Numbered from the stretch's first letter, positions 25,101 to 36,542 are shown. The stretch is DNA of 64,000 nucleotides from Rhynchopus euleeides (GCA_963210315.1 OY723308.1:1302001-1366000); one strand, 5' to 3'. The notes: generated by a model from the letters alone, not told the origin. Numbers and translations: made by a program.

Positions 25101-26418
25101 ATTGGTGGGGTAAATATGTTGGTGGGGTACTAATTTGGTGGATTTGGGGCTCTGAAAAAAGTTGGTGGGTTATTACCCCACCAACATAATTACCCCAGGG
25201 CGCGTTGTACTTGGCGATTTTTTCTGGCACCTGGGATTTGGAGCCCCCTGCCCACCCACCCCGACTGCGCGTACGCATGTGCGTACGCCGTCCGCACTTT
25301 CTGAAACCGCGCTGCGTACGCGTACGCAGAAATTGCGTACGGCTGGTATTCCAGGTCTCTCAGCGCACAGTAGGCCACCCAGTAGGCTGAGCCCTGGCCT
25401 TTGCTCTTGCCTTTCACAGACGGTTCCTTCGCGCACAAGTGCAAAAGGTACGATTACCTACTCGAAGGCTCGACGGCTGCTGAGGTTGACGACCGATTTG
25501 GTGTGCGGACATGGCCGTCTCTTGTACTACATAGACTGCCGTTTGCAGGCGCCGCACGCACACGCGTACGACGTATGCATTTTCTGGATAACGTAGCCAT
25601 CAGCCGGGCCCCTTAGGCGTTCGCCACGAAAACGGTAGTCAGCGATGCGCATTGGGGTAATAAATTGGTGGGGTAGATTTATTGGTGGGGTAAATATGTT
25701 GGTGGGGTACTAATTTGGTGGATTTGGGGGTTCTGGAAGAAGTTGGTGGGTTATTACCCCACCAACATTACTTGAGTGACGGTATATACTTGTAGTTATA
25801 CATGTAAAATTTACAAGATCCCACCGTGTAAGGTTTTCCCTACCCCCCCCCCCCTCCTCCCCCTGGGACTTGCAACACCACCTCCACCTCCACCATCCCT
25901 CCTCCCCACTACAGCTGTCTGTGGATGTCGATCAGGATGAGTCGAAGGCGCAGCCAGCACAGCCTGCTGCTGCTCCTGCTGCGGAGTCAGCTGCACCAAC
26001 GCCAACCCCGCAGGCCGCACCGGCGAAGAAGAGGCGTGCTGCCAAGAGGGGCCTGGTGGTGGAGGTGGAAGGGGTGGCTGTGCCGGTGGTTCTTGCGAGG
26101 AGCAGCAGGCGGCAGGGCGGTGCGGATGTGGACAGCGACGAGGAGATTCTGGACTCTGATGACGACGGGGCGGCAGCGCCGCGGCCGTCGGATGTGGGTG
26201 GGGAGGCGCCCGCAGCCAAGAAGAGGCGCCGCACAGCAGCAGTGCCTGCGGAAGAGGTGGCTGCACCTTCCGCAGCAGGCGAGACGAAGAAGGGGAAGAA
26301 GAAGAAGCAGGCTGCACCGAGTGCGCCGAATGAATCTCCCAAAGCACCTCCCCTGGCCCCGCACCCCGTGGATGAGGATGACGAGGATGCGCTGGTCGAG
26401 GTGTCTGCGCGTGGGTAG
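19200..26418 (+). CDS. Three-RRM RNA-binding protein split by a 5.66-kb intron
   Basis: Exons are 19200-20258 and 25915-26418, joined in phase 0 (donor CAG/GTATAA, acceptor CCCCACTACAG), giving 520 residues. RRM1 (about residues 10-85) has VYVDYL and FGYVIF as RNP2 and RNP1. RRM2 (about 115-195) has VYISHL and NCCFVTL. RRM3 (about 277-360) has SVLAGLF and GAFTGVVAIRF. Exon 1 stops just before the last strand of RRM3, and exon 2 opens with LSVDVD, exactly the strand that is missing. This is the main proof of the join. The tail is rich in Ala/Pro with Lys-Lys-Arg clusters and acidic Ser-Asp-Glu patches, as in nucleolar proteins. The overall plan (several RRMs plus a basic/acidic tail) suggests an rRNA-processing or mRNA-binding factor, but I cannot name an orthologue. 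Reading on past 20258 meets a stop after one codon, so an unspliced transcript would lose RRM3. Confidence 0.85.
20372..20475. repeat. Short hairpin element with GGGGGTCTTCGCTA ends
   Basis: The left end GGGGGTCTTCGCTA is matched by the reverse TAGCGAAGACCCCC about 100 bp away. A second unit with the same ends but a different core is at about 34294-34401. This is the size and form of a tiny MITE. Confidence 0.65.
21688..22341. mobile_element. TA element with CAGTGCC...AAAGTTTCGAAC ends
   Basis: The left end (CAGTGCCGCGGGAAAGTTTC) pairs with the right end read in reverse (CAGTGCCACAGAAAAGTTTC). It is flanked by TA. The empty site ACATGTATAACTACAAG exists at about 30932 and 42529. The 654-bp core carries no recognisable gene; its flanks hold TTTTAAAA-type inverted words. 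Confidence 0.85.
22358..24211. mobile_element. TA element with TCAACCAAAATC ends (1.85 kb)
   Basis: The ends are inverted over about 28 bp (TCAACCAAAATC, one mismatch, then GAAAAACCGTATACTTT). It is flanked by TA at 22356-22357 and 24212-24213. The restored empty site AAGTATATACATGTATT is found intact near 30950. The interior has GGGCAGCAG...AAATTG motifs near both ends and a short GC palindrome (23198-23252) shared with 317-545. No transposase is evident. Confidence 0.85.
24279..24623. mobile_element. CCGTATACG MITE, copy 1
   Basis: 345 bp with inverted ends CCGTATACGTAAATATT and internal GGAACG words repeated in both orientations. The core includes a conserved stretch around GGGACTCGGTGGTGAGGACG. 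TA duplications flank it. The empty site CTTGATATACATGTATTTT is seen at about 24969. Six copies of this family occur in the window, varying mainly in how many TTTACGTTCC(A) units the ends hold. Confidence 0.9.
25069..25782. mobile_element. TA element with CCGTCACTCAAGT ends
   Basis: 714 bp; the ends are CCGTCACTCAAGTTATGTTG and, reversed, CCGTCACTCAAGTAATGTTG, followed by TTGGTGGGGTAA words. It is flanked by TA. The empty site ACATGTATATACTTGTAG is present near 63505. The core has many GCGTACG repeats (about 25267-25340 and 25556-25572). The TTGGTGGGGTAA words resemble those of the palindrome family at 35817 and 56732. Confidence 0.85.
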
Positions 26419-27192
26419 GCCCCAGCAAGGGCAGCAAGGGGGAGGAGGGTGTTGGGGGCGACCCCCCGCACCTCCACCACTCCCTGAGTTTCTCTTCTTG
26501 ATTTCTCAAGGGAATCTCCCGGTGTTCTTTCTTCGTCTTCTTGATCCTCAAAAAAAAAGTCTCGCTTCGAGGCCCATTTTTTGTTTCAGGTTTTTCAGAT
26601 TTCGGGTTGGGGGGGGGGTGGGTTCTGGGAAAGCGGGGTGAGGGGGGAAGGGGTGATAGTGGCACTCGGTGCATCGAACTATCTCCCCCGTGTTTGTATT
26701 TTTTGAGTTCTGTCCAACTCAGGGGTGGGGGGTGGGGAAGGGAGGGGCAGGGTAGGCGGGGAGGTGTGTTTTGTACAGCACATGGAGTGTCGTATGCACA
26801 CCACCCCGACCCTGCGGCCCTGCCCCGGAACTGCCCCGACGAACGAGCCCAATCAGTCACTGCATCACATCAACCCGGTCAGAGGAGACGCCGCAAAGGG
26901 TGGGGGGGATGGGGGGTGTGGGTGGGGGGGGGGGGGGGGGGAGGAGGCCTGTAGGCCCAGGAGGTGGAACAGCGATGGAGGGTGTGGCGGCGTGGGTGTC
27001 GCTGTTTCTTCCCCCAAATACCCCCCCTCACAGCCAGCAGGCCCCGATCCCCCCAAACCCCCTCGCGGCCCCAGCCGATTCAGCGGGTGTATTGTCGCGA
27101 TTGTTGCGCGGTGTGGTCTCTGTTGTTGCCTGCAGCTTCTCCTCCCACGAGCACACCTACGCCCTTTTTCAGGTACTTCCCAACAAAACAAA
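26419..27192. other. Spacer before eL20 copy 1
   Basis: No gene is supported. It contains long G runs (about 26607-26616 and 26925-26941). From 27128 a pyrimidine-rich stretch leads to CCCTTTTTCAG ending at 27172, 20 bases before the eL20 start codon, a likely trans-splice or 5' UTR splice acceptor. Confidence 0.5.
27161..27172 (+). promoter_or_regulatory. Candidate splice acceptor of eL20 copy 1
   Basis: GCCCTTTTTCAG lies 20 bases before the ATG after a pyrimidine-rich stretch. It could receive a spliced leader or close a 5' UTR intron. Confidence 0.45.
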
Positions 27193-27747
27193 ATGGGGAA
27201 GTCGACTGTGATGCTTGCCGGGGCGCACCTGCGCCACTACGAGGTGGTGGGGAGGAAGAAGCCGTCTGAGCAGGAGCCGACGCCGAAGCTGTTCAGGCAC
27301 ACGTGCTTCGCGCCGAACTACGTTGTGGCGAAGACGAAGTTCTGGAAGTTCATGCGTGAGTACCACAAGGTGAAGCGCGCCAACGGTGAGGTGTTCGGGG
27401 TGCGCGAGCTGAAGGAGAAGCGCCCGAACGTCGTGAAGAACATGGCTGTGCAGCTGCGTTGGTACTCGCGCACGGGGCCCGTGAACTCGAGCAAGGAGTT
27501 CCGTGACACGCACCTGGCGCGTGGCGTGAGCCGCATCTTCAACGAGATGGCCGGGCAGCACCGTGCCTCCTTCAGCAACATCCAGGTGATCCGTACCCTG
27601 GAGAAGCCGGCGGCCCAGGTGGTCAACGCCAACCTGAAGCAGTTCCACAACTCGAAGATCGCCTACCCGCTGCTCCACCGCGTCCGCAAGCCGAAGAAGG
27701 CGAAGCGCGCCGTCCTGGTCGCCAAGGCCCCCCACACCTTCGCGTAA
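27193..27747 (+). CDS. 60S ribosomal protein eL20 (L18a), copy 1
   Basis: A single exon of 184 codons. The protein carries the family hallmarks: HYEVVGRKKP near the N-terminus, then FAPNYVVAKTKFWKFM, LRWYSRTGP, KEFRDTHLARGVSRIFNEM, the QHRASFSNIQV segment, and KQFHNSKIAYPLLHRV near the C-terminus. eL20 is a surface protein of the large ribosomal subunit. Length is normal for the family. Codon choice is strongly GC-ended, as expected for a highly expressed gene. A second gene at 47850-48404 encodes the same protein and differs at only two silent positions that I could see. Confidence 0.97.
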   Translation: MGKSTVMLAGAHLRHYEVVGRKKPSEQEPTPKLFRHTCFAPNYVVAKTKFWKFMREYHKVKRANGEVFGVRELKEKRPNVVKNMAVQLRWYSRTGPVNSSKEFRDTHLARGVSRIFNEMAGQHRASFSNIQVIRTLEKPAAQVVNANLKQFHNSKIAYPLLHRVRKPKKAKRAVLVAKAPHTFA

Positions 27748-28880
27748 GGTCAGTCACCACCCTTCTGCGCAGCCTCGCCCATCTTGCCACTCACTACCGA
27801 GAGAGGGAACTTCCCATGACACCCGCTGCTCATGTGGACCGGATTCCATCACGTCTCAACACGCAAGCTCATCACCAGTCTCGATGTCACGGTCAGTCAT
27901 CCGAACACACCACCACCACCACCCCCCCACACACCCCCCCCCCCTCGTTTTTTTTCCGTTTTTTTGTTTTTCGTATTTTTTCTTCACCCACGCAGAACAG
28001 GGGTCGAGTGCGAGAGCGAGAGAGAGAGAGATCACCCCCTCTCCCCTCTCCGTCACCCAGCGGGTGTGTTATCAAACGTACGAAGCGCCATCAGAAAGCC
28101 ACTGGATATCGGGGAAAGGGGGGGGGCGGGGGGGAGGGAAGTGTGTGTGTGTGTGTGGGTGTGTTTTTTTTTAGTCAATCGACTGCGAGGGCCACGCGTG
28201 TGTGCCCGGGTGAACTGGGGATGCCAGAAAAGAATCCAAATCCCCCCACACATGCCAGGCAATGTCCGGGGGGGGGGGGGGGGGCGCGGCGAGGTGCACG
28301 TTGGGGGAAGGGGGGTAGATCCCCCCACCCGCCAGCACTGCCCTCCCCCCCCCCCCCCCCCCCCGGTTCGAACCGCATCTCCCCCCCCCTCCCCCAGCAT
28401 CGCCACCCCAACCCCCCCCCGTCCCCCCCGCCCCACTTCCCGATCAAGTTAGGTAGTAGAGTTCATCATCCCATCCGCACTCACCCCTCACTCCTCGGCT
28501 TTTTGAATTCCTTTGGATTTTGATGTGTGTGTGTGTGTGTGTCGAGGTGGGACACCCTTCTGAAGTTGCTTTGGCTTTATTTGGGGTGTGTTTTTTTTTA
28601 CTGCAACAGTGCTCTTGTCAGTGTTAAGAAGATAGTAGGCAGCGCTTGGGCAACAACTTCAACATCCTCATCAGGCTGCGGGGTTGCTTTTTGTTTTGCC
28701 CGGATTTGGCGCACAATCAACAGCCTTATGTTTTTCCTTCATACCACACACACAGTTTGCGCTCGCTCTCACAGTCTCCCCTCCGACAGCAACGAACATC
28801 ACCCTTTGTGCCTCTTCACACTCGTAACCCCACTCCTCCTGGCCAGTCATTATATCTATACCACACACAGCCCAGCAACA
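27748..28880. other. Spacer before the inositol-phosphate synthase gene
   Basis: Low complexity: GT repeats (28140-28160 and 28522-28542), GA (about 28016-28032), G runs (28269-28284) and C runs (28346-28364). No gene is seen. CCACACACAG ending at 28870, 10 bases before the start codon, is a candidate splice acceptor. A word around CGGATTTGGCG...CAGCCTTAT (28700-28730) recurs near 53808-53840. Confidence 0.5.
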
Positions 28881-30434
28881 ATGGCGACAGCGCAGAAGCA
28901 GGTGCGTGTGAACTCTGAGAATGTGGAGTACCTGGAGGATGCGATTGTGTCGCACTTCTCCTACGACACCACGTCGGTGAAGGTGGTGGGTGAGGACGTG
29001 GTGGTGACCCCCCAGAAGAGCCAGTGGGACCTGAAGACGCACACCCGTGTGCCCAAGATGGGCCTCATGCTTGTCGGGCTCGGCGGCAACAACGGCACCA
29101 CCGTGGCGGCTGGCCTGATCGCCAACCGCGAGGGGATCACGTGGCGCACGCGCACCGGTGTGCAGGCGCCCAACTACTTCGGTTCCATCACGCAGTCCTC
29201 CACGATGCGCATGGGGTTCACGGCTGACCACGAGGAGGTGACGGTGCCGCTGAGCAGCATGGTGCCCATGGTGCACCCCAACGACATCGTGCTGGGTGGG
29301 TGGGACATCTGCAAGATGAACCTCGCCGAGGCGATGGAGCGCAACGGTGTGCTGGAGTACGACCTGCAGCGCCAGCTGGGGCCCCACATGAAGGACATGG
29401 TGCCCCTGCCCTCCATCTACCACCCCGACTACATCGCGGCGAACCAGGAGGACCGTGCGAACAACGTTATCACGGGCACCAAGATGGAGCAGGTGGAGAA
29501 GATCCGGAAGGACATCCGCGACTTCAAGGAGCAGAACTCCCTGGACAAGGTGGTGGTGCTGTGGACGGCGACGACGGAGCGCTTCTCGCGCATCGAGGAG
29601 GGTCTGAACGACACGGCGGACAACATCATGGCGGCGATGGAGCGCAACGAGGACGAGGTGAGCCCGTCGACGCAGTTCGCCGTGGCGTGCATCCTGGAGA
29701 AGACCAGCTTCATCAACGGCTCCCCCCAGAACGCCTTTGTTCCCGGCGTGCTGGAGCTGGCGGAGCGCGAGCAGGTCTTCATCGGCGGTGACGACTTCAA
29801 GAGCGGGCAGACGAAGGTGAAGAGCGCGCTTGTGGAGTTCCTGGTGGGTGCGGGCATCAAGCCCGTGTGCATCGCCTCCTACAACCACCTGGGCAACAAC
29901 GACGGCCGCAACCTGTCCTCCCCCGCGCAGTTCCGCTCCAAGGAGATCACAAAGACGAACGTGGTGGACGACATGGTCGCCTCCAACAAGATCCTCTACA
30001 AGGACGGCGAGCACCCCGACCACTGCATCGTGATTAAGTACATGCCGTACGTCGGCGACTCGAAGCGTGCGATGGATGAGTACACCAGCGAGATCTTCCT
30101 GGGCGGGAAGAACACCCTCGTGCTGCACAACACCTGCGAGGACTCTCTGCTGGCCGCCCCGCTCATCCTCGACCTTGCCATCCTGTGCGAGCTGATGGAG
30201 CGTGTGGAGTACAAGACGCAGAAGGACACCGACTTCCAGCGCTTCCACAGCGTGTGCACCCTGCTGTCCTACATGGCGAAGGCCCCCATCGTGCCTGAGG
30301 GCACCCCCCTGGTCAACGCCCTGTCGCGCCAGAAGGCATGCGTCGAGAACTTCCTGCGCGCCCTGGTGGGCCTGCCCCCGGAGAACAACCTGCTGCTGGA
30401 GTACAAGACCCAGGGCTGCGCTGTGCCGTACTGA
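28881..30434 (+). CDS. INO1: Inositol-3-phosphate synthase
   Basis: Single exon, 517 residues, close to the family's usual 510-535. The enzyme converts glucose 6-phosphate to 1D-myo-inositol 3-phosphate with bound NAD, the first step of inositol and then phosphatidylinositol synthesis, normally in the cytosol. The NAD-binding loop GLGGNNG is at residues 66-72. Other family signatures are [17 protein letters not shown], the [13 protein letters not shown] block with the catalytic-region lysines after it (FRSKEITK), and the late [18 protein letters not shown]. The start is the first ATG after a CACACACAG acceptor-like site and gives a normal N-terminus. Codon use is strongly GC-ended. No truncation or missing key motif is seen. 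Confidence 0.98.
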   Translation: MATAQKQVRVNSENVEYLEDAIVSHFSYDTTSVKVVGEDVVVTPQKSQWDLKTHTRVPKMGLMLVGLGGNNGTTVAAGLIANREGITWRTRTGVQAPNYFGSITQSSTMRMGFTADHEEVTVPLSSMVPMVHPNDIVLGGWDICKMNLAEAMERNGVLEYDLQRQLGPHMKDMVPLPSIYHPDYIAANQEDRANNVITGTKMEQVEKIRKDIRDFKEQNSLDKVVVLWTATTERFSRIEEGLNDTADNIMAAMERNEDEVSPSTQFAVACILEKTSFINGSPQNAFVPGVLELAEREQVFIGGDDFKSGQTKVKSALVEFLVGAGIKPVCIASYNHLGNNDGRNLSSPAQFRSKEITKTNVVDDMVASNKILYKDGEHPDHCIVIKYMPYVGDSKRAMDEYTSEIFLGGKNTLVLHNTCEDSLLAAPLILDLAILCELMERVEYKTQKDTDFQRFHSVCTLLSYMAKAPIVPEGTPLVNALSRQKACVENFLRALVGLPPENNLLLEYKTQGCAVPY

Positions 30435-30909
30435 GAGCCTCCCTGTTGACTGCCTTGCGTGCACGGTTCCACACGTGCACTCCTGCTGCAGAACCTTCCA
30501 CAACTCCACACCTGTGACTTAACATGCCTCTTGCGGCATGCGTCGTCGCGCTCAACAGCCGCCAGGGCATGCCACTTTGCCTGGTCCCTTGTGTGGTGCA
30601 CCTTGTGTTAGATCGGAGGTCTTGTTCGATACGATACTATTCTCTCTGCCTCCTTCCGCTCGCAGCGTACTGCCCCAGACGGTGACATGTGCCGCCGTCC
30701 TGTCAAGAGCCTCTGTTGTGTGTTGTGTGTGTCAATTTCAAACGCGGGCCCATCAAGAAACAAACACAAAAAATAACCGCCCCCCAGAACCCCACCCCCG
30801 AAAACAAAACAAAGTTCAGAGTCAGATGGGGGGGTTGTCGCCCGTTCCGCCCCATCTGCTCACCCCCCCTCCGCTCCTCCCTGGGGGGGGGGGGGTGTGG
30901 GGGAGGGGA
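30435..30909. other. 3' region of INO1
   Basis: No gene is seen. A G run at 30886-30897 and a purine-rich stretch precede PAL island II, which begins right after GAGGGGA. Confidence 0.5.
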
Positions 30910-31366
30910 CACGGTGGGATCTTGTAAATTTTACATGTATAACTACAAGTATATACATGTATTATACATGTATAATACTTGCATGTCAACTATTATACAT
31001 GTATAATACATGTATATGCCTGAAATATACATGTAAAATACATGTATATCAAGTAAAAATACAAGTATAATACTTGCATGTCAACTATTATACATGTATT
31101 TTTACTTGATATACATGTATTTTACATGTATATTTCAGGCATTTACATGTATTTTACATGTATAATACTTGTCATGCAAGTATTATACATGTAAAATACT
31201 TGCATGACAAGTAAAATACATGTATAATACTTGCATGACAAGTAAAATACTTGCATGCAAGTAAAATACATGTATTTTACTTGCATGCAAGTATTTTACT
31301 TGTCATGCAAGTATTTTACATGTATAATACTTGCATGACAAGTATTATACATGTAAAATACATGTA

Positions 31367-32176
31367 CCGTAAACGGAAATATTGTGGACCGTAATAAAGG
31401 TGAACCGTACTATAGGTGGACCGTAAAAAAGATGGAACAAATGGGATTTTTCCGGAACTTGGAACATTTTTACGGTCCACCTATTTTACGGTTGGGATCG
31501 TGGACTTGGCGGTTTTTTTTACGAGTTCCTTCGCGACGAAGTCGCGAAGGAACCAAGGAAATCGTACGACTGAAGCTGCAGGATTAACACCACAGGGCCT
31601 CAGCACAGAGTGTGCGCTCACCATCGTCCGGGAACTGTTCTCCCACAGTTACTGCAGGGTGTACTACACTAAAGGAGTACGATTTCCCTTAATTTTCCGG
31701 GCACTGATTCACGAATTTACATCTGGAGGGAGCCCGGTGGTCTCAGCTTCTGTCTGCGCGCCCTGCCGTACTGTGGCTGCTTTTGTGGGCTCGTGCAGCA
31801 GGTTCTACTTTTACTTCTACCGGAATGCTCCTTGCATGGTACTACACTTCTCGAGGTGTGGTGGTGGGTGAGTCTCGAGGTGAGTGGTGGTGATCGTGCC
31901 TTTTCCACACGCAGGGAGGACTTGCTTCTCTTGCTGGTGTTGGTTGCGGTGGTGGAGGGAGGGTCCAAAGCTGGGAGGTCGGGAGGCCTACGTGTGGGTG
32001 TCTGCGGCGTGGAGGCCGCAGTCCGCGCCCCGCAACCCACCAGCCCGCGGGCGAAAAACGCATTGTCTTTTCCATATTCAGTCCCAATAAATGGTGGACC
32101 GTAAAAAAGATGGAACGTTTGGCCTTTTTTTGGGAACTTGGAACATTTTTACGGTCCACCCTTTTTCCGTTTACGG
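31367..32176. mobile_element. TA element with CCGTAAAC ends, copy A
   Basis: 810 bp; the ends are CCGTAAACGG and CCGTTTACGG, with repeated GGACCGTAA words near both ends. It is flanked by TA. The empty site AATACATGTATATGCCTG is seen at about 31001. Most of this element recurs at 45445-46180 at high identity. No transposase is recognisable in the core. Confidence 0.85.
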
Positions 32177-32210
32177 TATATGCCTGAAATATACATGTAA
32201 AATACATGTA

Positions 32211-32539
32211 CCGTATACGTAAATATTTTGGAACGTAAATATTATGGAACGTAAATATTTTGGAACGCTGGTGGGTTGGCGTTCCAGATTTTTTTCGTTC
32301 CATAATATTTACAGGGCTTTCTGCGACTCGGGGACTTGGGCCAGGTGATCGGACAGCATACAGAGTCCCTGACGGGACCTACTCGTGCACTTTTCGCGCG
32401 ATTCCTGAGGCAAGCCACCCTCACCACCGAGTCCCCAACTGGCCCTGTAAATATTATGGAACGTAAATATTATGGAACGGACCGGGCAAAAATGGGCCCG
32501 TTCCATAATATTTACGTTCCATAATATTTACGTATACGG
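32211..32539. mobile_element. CCGTATACG MITE, copy 2
   Basis: 329 bp, opposite orientation to copy 1 in its core. TA flanks; the empty site AATACATGTATATCAAGTA is present near 31040 and 42630. Confidence 0.9.
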
Positions 32540-32640
32540 TATATCAAGTAAAAATACATGTATAATAGTTGACATGCAAGTATTATACTTGTATTTTTAC
32601 TTGATATACATGTATTTTACATGTATATTTCAGGCATATA

Positions 32641-35600
32641 CCATGGTTTGACAGAATTCTGACAGAAAAATGCCCAGAATTTCCAGATTTTTAAATTCTG
32701 CAGAATCTGAGAAATTCTGTAGAATTCTGCAGATTCTGAGAATTCTGACAGAATTCTGCAGAATTCTGTCAGATTCTGGGGAATTCTGAGAATTCTGGGA
32801 GAATTCTGAGAATTCTGCCAGTGGCTTGTGGCCAACTAGCAGCAGCCTGGTATGACAGGGTAGTCATACACAGGCTATGTACAGGGTCGGCCTCGTCCTG
32901 GACCAGTCGTAGGCTTATGCTACTGTTGGTTCTCAGGACTGGCCACCACTGCGCGGGTCAAATTTTTGGAAAGGGGGCCTTGACCAAAGGCAAATAGTTT
33001 TTGAGTTCTTGCACCACTTCATCTCGGGACTACTCTGATTGGATTCCTCGGATTCGTCGACACACTGTTTCAGAACTGTGCACTTCTCCATCCACACCGG
33101 CATCGGGTCACCCGCTGAATGCCGTGAGGGCCGAAGCCCAGGGTCAGATTTCGGTACAAGGCGATTAACAGGTCGTTGAGAGGTTCGCAAGTTTAAATGT
33201 ACCTACAAAAGCTTCATGTACCCATGATAGGGATTTAGTCATTGCTATAGGTGAAGATCAGAGCCCAGGCGGGATGTAAGACAGGGTGTCGCAGATGCAA
33301 CAATGTCTCCAGAGCCACTTTGTATGCCTTTGTTCGGGATGCCCCTTCACCTGTCGCGCTTAGGTTCCGTCCAAGTTCGCCGATTCCAGTGCTTCAAGAG
33401 AGCACACAGTTCCTTCCCAGTAGTCTTCATCCTCGGTTCCGAATCATCGCAGTCCCTCGAATCCATGGTGCAGAACTAAATTCTCGAAAGGTGGTCAATG
33501 TTTTGAAAGGGGCCCGTGACCAGCGGAAATTGGAATTTTTGACCCAAACCTGCAAGTGTACTGTTGTTTAACGTTGTCCAAAGCCCCTTGCGGTGTGACA
33601 GTACATTCGTTATGTGAATATCTGTCACATGGCTATGGCAACACAGACACAGGCAAGCTGGGGAGGCGTCGCGTCCGTCGAAAAGATCATTTCTGCACAA
33701 CTACCGGCATCGCAGCTACGGTAGAAGTGACTGACCCTGTTCTTGTAATCTTGACGCTGGAAAATTCCATTCGGAAATACCAAACACATCCACTGAAAGT
33801 GGATGGAATGGGCGTCAAGACCGTGATTTTTGGGGGAGTGGACTGCCCTGTATCGTGAACCCGCTGAGGGTACAAAATACAGAACAGGGAGGCACAGGTG
33901 CAGCACAACACAGGCAGGCAGGCAGGAAACAATGGGTGCAGGTCAGACAAAATGTTCGGTGTCAATCGGCTTGGTTTGATTTGTAGGGATGATGCGGAAC
34001 ACACAACCCGCACCCAACCTCCAGATTCAGCCACTGTACCCATTTTCACCAGTTATATCCGCTCACTCAGAGCAAAACCGAAAAATACTACGAGAAACAC
34101 TTGGCCTCGATGCTGTGAGTGTTGCATTGGACGTTTCAAAGACAAGTCGTTGTGTGTGCGCCAAACCCGGATGAACAAACCTCACGTGGTTTGGCTGATG
34201 AAGGTTGGTGTGAATGTGCGCACAGTCATAACAACAAGGCAAGGTAGATTGTGTTTGTCACCCAAAGCGCTGCCAACTATCTTTTTCACTGTGGGGGTCT
34301 TCGCTACGGGATGGTCGTCAGTGCACCTTGGTGTATTTGCTGTTGAAATAGTGAAAACTGACGAAGATTGACGAAGAATAACGACCAGCGAAGACCCCCT
34401 GTGACAACCTTCTTGTTGTGTGTGGTTTTGTCCCCCAAAAAGAGAACTCGTCCAGCCAGTGGGTCGTAACAAGCGACACTCACACCTTCCCATTTTGTAA
34501 GTTCGGCGTAGCCAACTCAGGAAACTTTTCACTGTGCGGATCCTTGCGAACACTTCTCACGCCCGGCAGGCTGGTGGGGTGTTCTGCGTTCGAAGAAGTT
34601 CGACTGTCGTTGCACCGTCACACCCCACTCACCCATCCCACCCCGCCACCAGAGATCACACTCCAGAAGATGGGTTGTTCATTTGCGGTGGTTTAAAGAT
34701 CAACCTCACAGGGGTGAACAACAGGGTGAACAAGGCACGGGTTTTAGTCTGATGACACACTGCAACCTCAAGGTGACTGGCGACACCTCTCCCACAGTCT
34801 GCGGCACGCTGCCGTGGCAACAAGGCTTCCTGACATGGGAGATCGCTGCGTGGATCAACGTGGCACCACCCGTGTGCTCGGCAGGTTGTTTCGGCACCTG
34901 TTTTCTCCGTGTTATGCTTTTCGTGAGCGTGTCAGGGATGTTGGCACACGCTGGGGAGGGTTCACATGATGACATAACGTACATCAGAAGCACACACCCA
35001 CGTGGCGCTGTCCTTGGCAGGACTTTGAAGTGCCGCCTTGATATCCTTGTTGGATAGAACCCTCATATCACACCCTCACTCAGCTGACGAAAACCTAGGA
35101 AAAAACGAGTGTAGGATAGCGGGCCCGGTTACTCACGGTATGGACCCTCGGGGCCAGGCTGCGATACCAGCACGCGAACCCAAATTGCACTGCGAAAACC
35201 TGAGATTTCTGGCTGATTTGGCCATGTACCCAGGTCCTCAGCAGGAGCTAGATATTCGCGGGCCCATTTTAGGGCAACGAATGAGCTCAAAATTCATAAA
35301 TTCCTTTGAAAACGGGCCCAAATGTCCAAAATAGCCCCCCCCCCCAAAAAAAATTCGAAAAGGTCCCCCCCGCAGAATTTCTCAGAATTTTCCAGATTTC
35401 TCAGATTTTCCAGAATTTTCCGGATTTTCTCAGATTTTTCAGATTTTGGCATTCTGGCCCAGATTTTTTGCAGAAATATTTCGATGAGCCATTTTAGGGC
35501 TCAAAATGGGCTCAAAATTCAAAAATTCCTTTGAAAATGGGTCCAAATGTCCAAAATAGGCCCACCCCAAAAAAAATTCGAAAAGGTCCCCCCCACAGAT

Positions 35601-35790
35601 TTTCCAGATTTCTGACAGAATTTCTCAGATTTTTCCAGATTTCTCAGATTTTCCAGAATTCTGAAAATTCTGGAAAAATCTGCCCAGAATCTGGACAGAT
35701 TTTCTCAGATTTTGAAAATTCTGAAAAATCTGAAATCCCCAGAATCTGCCAGAATCTGTGAAATTCTGGCAGAATTCTGTCAAACCATGA
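32641..35790. mobile_element. Element with CATGGTTTGACAGAATTCTG ends (3.15 kb)
   Basis: Inverted ends (left CATGGTTTGACAGAATTC at 32642, reversed at the right end) are followed by dense AGAATTCTG words for 150-450 bp on each side, so the subterminal regions can fold extensively. Flanks read TATA on both sides; the restored site CAGGCATATACATG matches PAL near 24990, so the duplication is TA or TATA. The 2.2-kb core (about 32850-35070) has no recognisable gene and contains a second GGGGGTCTTCGCTA hairpin element (34294-34401). Confidence 0.8.
34294..34401. repeat. Short hairpin element with GGGGGTCTTCGCTA ends, copy 2
   Basis: About 108 bp between GGGGGTCTTCGCT and AGCGAAGACCCCC. It shares only its ends with the 20372-20475 unit. 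Confidence 0.6.
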
Positions 35791-35816
35791 TATACATGTA
35801 TTATACATGTATAATA

Positions 35817-36542
35817 CAGTCATCCAACAAACATTGGTGGGGTAAAAACCCACCTTAGCTCCAAAAAATCCTAAAATCCACCTTAGTTTTTACCCCACCA
35901 ATGTTTTTAACCCACCAATGTTGCTACCCCACCAATGTTTTTACCCCACGGCAGCAGAACACAATGGAGATTTTTTCAGAAATGTGGTGGGTGGGGTGAG
36001 TGCCTCATCCGTCGCACGGTGCCTACGCGATCACATGTGTGGTTGGGGGCGTGGGCTGGTTGGGAGGCGGGGCGTGTGGGAGAGGGCGGGGGGTTGGGGA
36101 CGGCTATCTTGCAAAGCGCAGCTCTCTCATCAGCATCAGCAGAACAGCAGGTACCGACACCAGTAACCAGAAGTGTATACGCCATTGCATTCCGTACCCT
36201 GTGTCGGTACCTGCTGTTCTGCTGATGCTGATGAGAGCTGCGCTTTGCAAGATAGCCGTCCCCAACCCCCCGCCCCCTCCCACACGCCCCGCCTCCCAAC
36301 CAGCCCACGCCCCCAACCACACATGTGATCGCGTAGGCACCGTGCGACGGATGAGGCACTCACCCCACCCACCACATTTCTGAAAAAATCTCCATTGTGT
36401 TCTGCTGCCGTGGGTTAAAAACATTGGTGGGGTAATAACCCACCTTAGCTCTGAGAAATCCTGAAATCCACCTTAGTTTTTACCCCACCAATGTTTTTAC
36501 CCCACCAACATTTTTACCCCACCAATGTTTGTTGGACAACTG
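35817..36542. mobile_element. Near-perfect 726-bp palindrome with CAGTCATCC/CAGTTGTCC ends
   Basis: The two arms (each about 340 bp) mirror each other from the ends almost to a short spacer near 36160-36200. Outer parts carry CCAACAAACATTGGTGGGG and TTTTTACCCCACCAATG words; inner parts are GC-rich. TA flanks; the empty site TGTATAATAGTTGACATG is common in PAL. A second copy (56732) carries a large insertion. As single-stranded DNA or RNA it would fold into one long hairpin. Confidence 0.88.

Larger units (their letters stand above)
21658..25828. mobile_element. PAL island I (AT-rich palindromic element with four insertions)
   Basis: It is bounded by CACGGTGGGATCTTG and its reverse complement, and flanked by TA on both sides. 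PAL sequence is made of mirrored words such as ACATGTA, TTGCATG and CAAGTATTATAC, with a symmetric centre near 24755. PAL pieces are separated by four unrelated elements at 21688-22341, 22358-24211, 24279-24623 and 25069-25782. Joining the PAL pieces through one TA at each point gives a sequence present uninterrupted elsewhere in the window. Confidence 0.85.
20518..25840. mobile_element. TA-flanked element C, interrupted by PAL island I
   Basis: TA lies on both sides (20516-20517 and 25841-25842). The left end GGGACCGTCTTAAGG is mirrored on the right only after island I and one of its flanking TAs are removed: 21600-21657 then joins 25831-25840 and restores a matching CTTAAGG...AACTTTACG end. 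A second inverted block (AGTGTCATGGTTTGG near 20698-20712, reversed near 21486) supports the pairing. Without the nest the element is about 1.15 kb. An open stretch at 20996-21439 (147 codons) is not recognisable and may be a remnant. Confidence 0.7.
20259..25914 (+). other. 5.66-kb intron carrying nested transposons
   Basis: The intron runs from GTATAA to CTACAG. It contains a small hairpin element (20372-20475), a TA-flanked element (20518-25840) and, inside that, PAL island I (21658-25828) with four further insertions. The 74 bases before the acceptor are almost pure C/T with few AG, a good polypyrimidine tract. Confidence 0.8.
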